Source: Desulfoluna sp942491485 (lineage in GTDB: Bacteria; Desulfobacterota; Desulfobacteria; Desulfobacterales; Desulfolunaceae). Taken from it: 64,000 nt of DNA. The notes under the pieces were generated by a model. The model was given only the letters and a program-made list of their open reading frames with translations. It ran no database searches and was not told where the DNA came from. Position 1 is the stretch's first letter; each line of letters begins with the position of its first letter. Below are positions 60,651 to 64,000 of the stretch, piece after piece. The DNA is taken from positions 62,001 through 126,000 of the forward strand of contig CALOAX010000001.1 in assembly GCA_942491485.1 (NCBI GenBank), written 5' to 3'. The position numbers were made by a program, and so were the translations under genes.

Positions 60651-60959
60651 TCAGCCGTTGTGCCCATAGCTCCGGGGCGGCAGCACCGGCAGGCCGAGTC
60701 GGCCTGCGAGGCGGAGGCGCTCCAGGTCTTCGTGGGCTTCATGGAACATGGCCGTTGCCTGGGCCTTGATATCGAAGTGCCGACCTGTCCATTCGCCTCC
60801 GGGGGGATTGAACGAGATAGTCACATGGTGATCACGGATGAACAGTGAGATCCATTTCCCTTCCTGCTGCCCTATGAACTCGAAGAGGAGAGACACGGAA
60901 GCGCTGTCTCTCCAACTGGTTGGGGCGGCGGATCGGCTCGGGGGACAACCCGTGGTCAT
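60651..60959 (-). CDS. Hypothetical phage early protein
   Basis: 102 residues from ATG 60959 (GAGGTGTTGCCTA upstream). The N-terminal third is basic and polar; the middle is beta-like (KWISLFIRDHHVTISFNPPG) and the end is helical (AMFHEAHEDLERLRLAGRLG). No signal or membrane segment is seen. It is upstream of the replication operon on the same strand. No family is recognised. Confidence 0.6.
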   Translation of the reverse strand: MTTGCPPSRSAAPTSWRDSASVSLLFEFIGQQEGKWISLFIRDHHVTISFNPPGGEWTGRHFDIKAQATAMFHEAHEDLERLRLAGRLGLPVLPPRSYGHNG

Positions 60960-61432
60960 TAGGCAACACCTCACCTGTGCGCCTTGACGGCCCTTTTTGA
61001 GGGCGCCTCAAGGCGATGATAAAAGCAGGCCATAGAGGGTAGGTCATGGGCTATAGGTGATAGTCTATAGACGGCAGACCTTGGCTTGTGGCCGATGAAT
61101 GTCGGGGGATGCGTGACAAGAGAGGCGATAGACCATAGGTCATAGGCCTTGGCTGATGGGAAGGGCAAACGGTGCGGATGGCACCAAACAGAAGTTGCCC
61201 GTGCCTTGCGGCTACGAGCGACGATAAGAGGCGGCAGGGGTTGTATCCCCCCTGGCCGGGGGTGGGTCAAACAGTGTGAGAGGTGTCCAATATCTCATGG
61301 TGGGCAAATGGGCGTCAATCATCTTATTCAGGGTTTAACAACGGTTGATGACAGGAAATATGAGAGGAAAACAAAAAAGGCCGCATGGTATCATGCGGCC
61401 TTTTTCGGGCTGTCCTTACTGGGTCGGAGGCG

Positions 61433-61921
61433 CTACCTGCGGACCTCCTCCCAGTGTTTATTTGTTTGGGCAAAGTGGTGAAGAATTGCAATTTCTTCTT
61501 TGGAGATGTCGGGGAAGACCTCTTCTACCAATTCCCGGCTTCCAAGGCCTTTCATGGTGCAGTAGAGCATCCTCACCATTCGGTCATTGGTGGTGCTCAT
61601 CTTCCGAGCCCCGTTCTCCCATCGAGAGACACTGGCATTGTCCACCCCCATGGTCTCTGCCAACTTTACAGCAGAAAAGCCCATGTTCTTTCTTAAAAAG
61701 CGAATCTCCTGACCTGACAAGGGGGACTCTTTCCGGATCAGCTCTTTCCCTATGGCCGTATGAAGCTTGGTCATGTTCGGGATGGCTACCATCTCCTCAC
61801 CGCACGGGCAGGTATAGATGGATATCTTTTCCAGGACCACGTTATCAAGGCCGGACTCTTTGTATGTATATGGGCCGACTCTCTCTTCAAGTTCGTTATT
61901 TCTACATGAAGGGCATCTCAT
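61433..61921 (-). CDS. MqsA-family antitoxin / zinc-finger HTH regulator
   Basis: 162 residues. The N-terminal zinc-binding part has CPSC at residues 3-6 and CPCGEE near 38. The C-terminal half is an XRE-type HTH (LSGQEIRFLRKNMGFSAVKL, AETMGVDNASVSRWENGARK) followed by helices. This is the MqsA/HigA-like layout where the zinc domain binds the toxin and the HTH the promoter. AAAGGAGGTTCGACC precedes the ATG. It follows the DUF4258 gene by 13 bp, so the order is toxin then antitoxin, as in mqsRA. Confidence 0.88.
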   Translation of the reverse strand: MRCPSCRNNELEERVGPYTYKESGLDNVVLEKISIYTCPCGEEMVAIPNMTKLHTAIGKELIRKESPLSGQEIRFLRKNMGFSAVKLAETMGVDNASVSRWENGARKMSTTNDRMVRMLYCTMKGLGSRELVEEVFPDISKEEIAILHHFAQTNKHWEEVRR

Positions 61922-61934
61922 GGTCGAACCTCCT

Positions 61935-62216
61935 TTAATATACTGTTATGCAGAGCACATCGTCGTCCAAGTCGTAGAAGGCGCCATGGAAGGATAGCTC
62001 GTCTCCTTCCAGGTCTGCTCCTGTCACTTCAACATGCCACTCACTGTAACCCGGATCGTGTTTCACATCCGTCACATCACCCCAAAACAGAGCGTTCATG
62101 ATATCTTCAGCCGAGATACCCCGCTGTGCCATACGCCTTCGGCAATGCTTAGAGAGAACGATACGTTCTGATTGGGCGATGCGCTTTAAAAAACTTTTTA
62201 CGTCCTTTTTCTTCAT
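61935..62216 (-). CDS. DUF4258-domain protein, predicted toxin partner
   Basis: 93 residues from ATG 62216; ATG codons at 62225 and 62255 are alternatives. A basic helical start (KSFLKRIAQSERIVLSKHCR) leads to RRMAQRGISAEDIMNALFWG, then a beta part (YSEWHVEVTGADLEGDELSF, DDDVLCITVY). DUF4258 proteins have a BECR/RelE-like fold and often pair with MqsA-type antitoxins. A perfect palindrome lies 12 bp upstream. Toxicity has not been demonstrated; it is inferred from pairing. Confidence 0.82.
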   Translation of the reverse strand: MKKKDVKSFLKRIAQSERIVLSKHCRRRMAQRGISAEDIMNALFWGDVTDVKHDPGYSEWHVEVTGADLEGDELSFHGAFYDLDDDVLCITVY

Positions 62217-62227
62217 GATATCCATTC

Positions 62228-62242
62228 TTGACTTAAAGTCAA
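62228..62242. promoter_or_regulatory. Palindromic operator upstream of the DUF4258/MqsA operon
   Basis: TTGACTT-a-AAGTCAA, a perfect 7-bp palindrome 12 bp before the predicted start. Likely target of the MqsA-type HTH. Confidence 0.6.
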
Positions 62243-62351
62243 CAAAAGTTTGCATAAGGTCAATTGGGGATAAGCGTAAAAAGACCTGTGTACCATTCGA
62301 TATTTATAAAGTATGCCCCGGGCATTTAATAAACACCAAGTCGGGTGTGTT

Positions 62352-62933
62352 TTATTTGTTTGTCTTTGTAAAATCACGAATCTCTTTTTGGACCTCTGGG
62401 GAGAGTTGGCTGATGTCGATGAGGATGAAGCGGGGCGATTCGTCATCTCTTGATTTCAAAGTTATTGTCGGTTTGGGTTTGGCCTGTGGCTTTCCGGCAG
62501 GCGCTGGCTCAAGCCTTTTTGTTACTTTTTGAGTGGTATTTGCCGGTGGTTTTTTGGAAGCAGAAGGACGTACTTTTTTCAGAAACACATAGACCTCGTT
62601 GGGTTCATAGTCATACCCTTTGTTGCTGGCAATATCGACAAATAGACCTATCAGCCCCCCAAAGAATACATTCCCCCACATCACTTCATCCAGGCTCGTC
62701 TCCATTTTTTGCAACACAGGCACGTAGCCCTCTTTCTTTATCCTTAAATAGACGTCACGATCGCCACGCTTGAGATAAACGGTTGCAGGTGTCTTGTATT
62801 GGCTTCCATTGACATAGACATCGGCCCCAGAAGGCCAACTCTTCACAGAAAGAGGCATCGTATCGTCGTTAACAATTGTGGCACAGCCAGAAAGACAAAA
62901 GAGAAGGCAGATCAATATCACAGCAGTTCGCAT
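62352..62933 (-). CDS. PEGA-domain lipoprotein
   Basis: 193 residues from ATG 62933 (GGAGCTCTTT upstream). A signal peptide ends in the lipobox CLSGC (residues 13-17). Residues 25-75 are a PEGA-type beta domain (VKSWPSGADVYVNGSQYKTP, TVYLKRGDRDVYLRIKKEGY). A short hydrophobic GNVFFGGLIGLFVDI segment follows, then a Lys/Pro/Ala-rich linker and an amphipathic C-terminus. It is probably anchored to the outer membrane or to the periplasmic face. It is not obviously phage. Confidence 0.85.
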   Translation of the reverse strand: MRTAVILICLLFCLSGCATIVNDDTMPLSVKSWPSGADVYVNGSQYKTPATVYLKRGDRDVYLRIKKEGYVPVLQKMETSLDEVMWGNVFFGGLIGLFVDIASNKGYDYEPNEVYVFLKKVRPSASKKPPANTTQKVTKRLEPAPAGKPQAKPKPTITLKSRDDESPRFILIDISQLSPEVQKEIRDFTKTNK

Positions 62934-63068
62934 AAAGAGCTCCACAGCGTTTGGGTTGGATGGGCATAATCAATCGATGATATTATCATTGCCATTACTT
63001 TATTCATCCATTATAAAAAACTCATACAATCCAAAAGATAATCACACTTAGCCATTAAGGAGGCTTAC

Positions 63069-63248
63069 ATGCTGGCACCAATCACCGAAAAACAACTCAC
63101 TGATGACATGAAAAAAGCCATAGACGAGACGTTGGGTATTGTTTCAGATTATTCGACTCACACGGCATTGTGCCTGCTTGAGCATGCGATTAAAAAAATC
63201 AAAAAAGAGGTGGGGGGGACGAAGCTTTCGCACATACTTAAGGGATAG
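63069..63248 (+). CDS. Short helical protein
   Basis: 59 residues from ATG 63069 with AAGGAGGCTTAC immediately upstream, ending at TAG 63248. It is charged and helical (DDMKKAIDETLGIVSDYSTH, ALCLLEHAIKKIKKEVGG). It overlaps the convergent gene at 63238 by 11 bp. No function is recognised; its excellent RBS supports a real gene. Confidence 0.55.
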   Translation: MLAPITEKQLTDDMKKAIDETLGIVSDYSTHTALCLLEHAIKKIKKEVGGTKLSHILKG

Positions 63249-63459
63249 CCGATTCGATTGAGCTCAGTGCGCTCTGGACCTCATTTTTAATAATGTCTTT
63301 CATTTTTTCGATGTTCTCATCCGTAGATTGGGCAAACATCTCTATCGCGGTAATTGCGCAAACATCATCATATATGCCGCCATAAAACCTGCAATTCTTG
63401 CCAACACACGCCTCTTTAATTAATGGGCAGAAGTCTTCTATCTCTGAGTATTTGCTCAT
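63238..63459 (-). CDS. Small cysteine-containing protein
   Basis: 73 residues from ATG 63459 (GGAGGGATGCT upstream). Four Cys occur in EDFCPLIKEACVGKNCRFYG and DDVCAITAI, a spacing compatible with a metal site or disulfides. The C-terminal half is helical (ENIEKMKDIIKNEVQSALSS). No family is recognised. Confidence 0.6.
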   Translation of the reverse strand: MSKYSEIEDFCPLIKEACVGKNCRFYGGIYDDVCAITAIEMFAQSTDENIEKMKDIIKNEVQSALSSIESAIP

Positions 63460-63498
63460 AGCATCCCTCCAAATTCTAAAAATAATCACCCGAAGAAA

Positions 63499-63524
63499 GC
63501 GTTACCCGCCTGTGCGGGTAACGC
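63499..63524 (-). terminator. Perfect 11-bp hairpin, probable terminator
   Basis: gcgttacccgc, 4-nt loop, gcgggtaacgc. On the minus strand it is followed by tttctt, fitting termination of transcripts from the right. The region 63525-63722 shows no gene. Confidence 0.65.
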
Positions 63525-63722
63525 CTTTATGTGCATTCAACACAGCGCACCAAAACCGCACCTGTCGGTACAATCTGTTTAGCCATTAACTCCCCTTATC
63601 CGCCAATAAGATAAAGCCTGATCTTAAATGCGATTCGTGACAAATTCTATGTTGTCTTTGTGTAAACATTGACCACTAATCAACCACGGAAAGCCCGTGA
63701 ACGGGCTGAAGGAAATCATCTC

Positions 63723-63992
63723 TTATAACTGGTCTACGGCAGGGCGGACAAACAGCATCACCCTGTCGGCGTCGGCTTTCTCAATGGTAACGATTCTGTA
63801 GATCTCACCGGTCTCCAGGTGAAAGGGAATCAGGGTTTCCCCAGGCCAGCCAGTGAACAGGGTATGAAGGATCTGGTTCATCAAGTGGTTGGCGACATAT
63901 GGGTCATCAATCTTCTCGGCGATATGGACACCGGCCAGGGATGGGATGTCATGCGGATCTCCGTCACGAACCTGAACGACTCTTTCGATCAT
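63723..63992 (-). CDS. Hypothetical protein at the window edge
   Basis: 89 codons from ATG 63992. The RBS lies at or beyond the window edge, so the true start may lie outside. The protein is soluble and mixed alpha/beta: VQVRDGDPHDIPSLAGVHIA, GWPGETLIPFHLETGEIYRI, ADRVMLFVRPAVDQL. No family is recognised. Confidence 0.55.
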   Translation of the reverse strand: MIERVVQVRDGDPHDIPSLAGVHIAEKIDDPYVANHLMNQILHTLFTGWPGETLIPFHLETGEIYRIVTIEKADADRVMLFVRPAVDQL

Positions 63993-64000
63993 GCCCGATC

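Larger units (their letters stand above)
34934..64000 (-). mobile_element. Lambda-like siphovirus prophage, left end to window edge
   Basis: It has a near-complete set of replication, packaging, head, lysis and tail genes on the minus strand (36437-60347), flanked on the left by attachment site 2 and umuC. The right boundary, repressor and integrase are not in the window. Genes right of about 60.6 kb may be phage cargo or host. Confidence 0.8.

Overview
The window looks like chromosome of a sulfate-reducing deltaproteobacterium (Desulfobacterota, probably Desulfobacteraceae or Desulfolunaceae). This is inferred from gene content, not from a marker gene: a tungsten-type aldehyde:ferredoxin oxidoreductase with a polyferredoxin, tandem iron-alcohol-dehydrogenase homologues, a class III (PhaE/PhaC) polyhydroxyalkanoate synthase operon, and lineage-typical intergenic palindromic repeats. 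No rRNA gene, no complete tRNA gene and no CRISPR array is present.

Host part (1-28.6 kb). A TetR regulator precedes an aldehyde/alcohol redox cluster (988-6816): an SCP2-like protein, a catalytically degenerate Fe-ADH paralogue overlapping an intact Fe-ADH, AOR, and a four-cluster ferredoxin. It is followed by a 31-unit heptanucleotide array that forms the 3' end of a small gene, a Uup-like ABC-F ATPase, a PilZ protein, a second TetR regulator, a small DNA-binding-like protein with a phased direct repeat upstream, a NarL-type response regulator, an ARMT1/DUF89-like protein, a LysM membrane protein, the phaE-phaC-phaJ operon, a second ABC-F ATPase, a GAF-containing GspE/PilB-type ATPase and a beta-helix lipoprotein. 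Gene ends here carry a dispersed palindromic element whose stems differ between copies but keep complementarity.

Island part (28.6 kb to the right edge). Two 56-bp copies of the 3' half of a tRNA-Leu(TAA) gene, both on the minus strand, lie at 28585-28640 and 34934-34989. They are best read as attachment-site duplications of tandemly integrated elements. The first (28.6-34.9 kb) is decayed: a RelE/Phd toxin-antitoxin pair, a frameshifted P2-type portal remnant, an IS1634-family insertion sequence, a nonsense-mutated HTH gene, a truncated phage gene, an RDD membrane protein and the C-terminal half of a tyrosine integrase. The second begins with umuC and continues as a lambda-like siphovirus prophage on the minus strand. 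Read right to left it has replication initiator, DnaB helicase, small and large terminase, gpW, portal, S49 protease with nested scaffold, decoration protein, major capsid, lysis genes, head-tail connectors, tail tube, frameshifted chaperones, tape measure, tail-tip proteins, and a tail fibre with an SGNH hydrolase domain. No phage repressor or complete integrase lies in the window, so the far boundary and the intact tRNA-Leu should lie beyond 64 kb.

Features not obvious from gene calling alone are: a textbook -1 frameshift signal (A AAA AAC plus a 9-bp stem-loop) in the tail chaperone; an in-frame internal start with a strong RBS that would make a Nu3-like scaffold; iterons inside the initiator gene; an AT-richer opposite-strand cargo gene (54734-55339) inserted among the head genes; and a predicted DUF4258/MqsA-type toxin-antitoxin pair with a palindromic operator near the right end.
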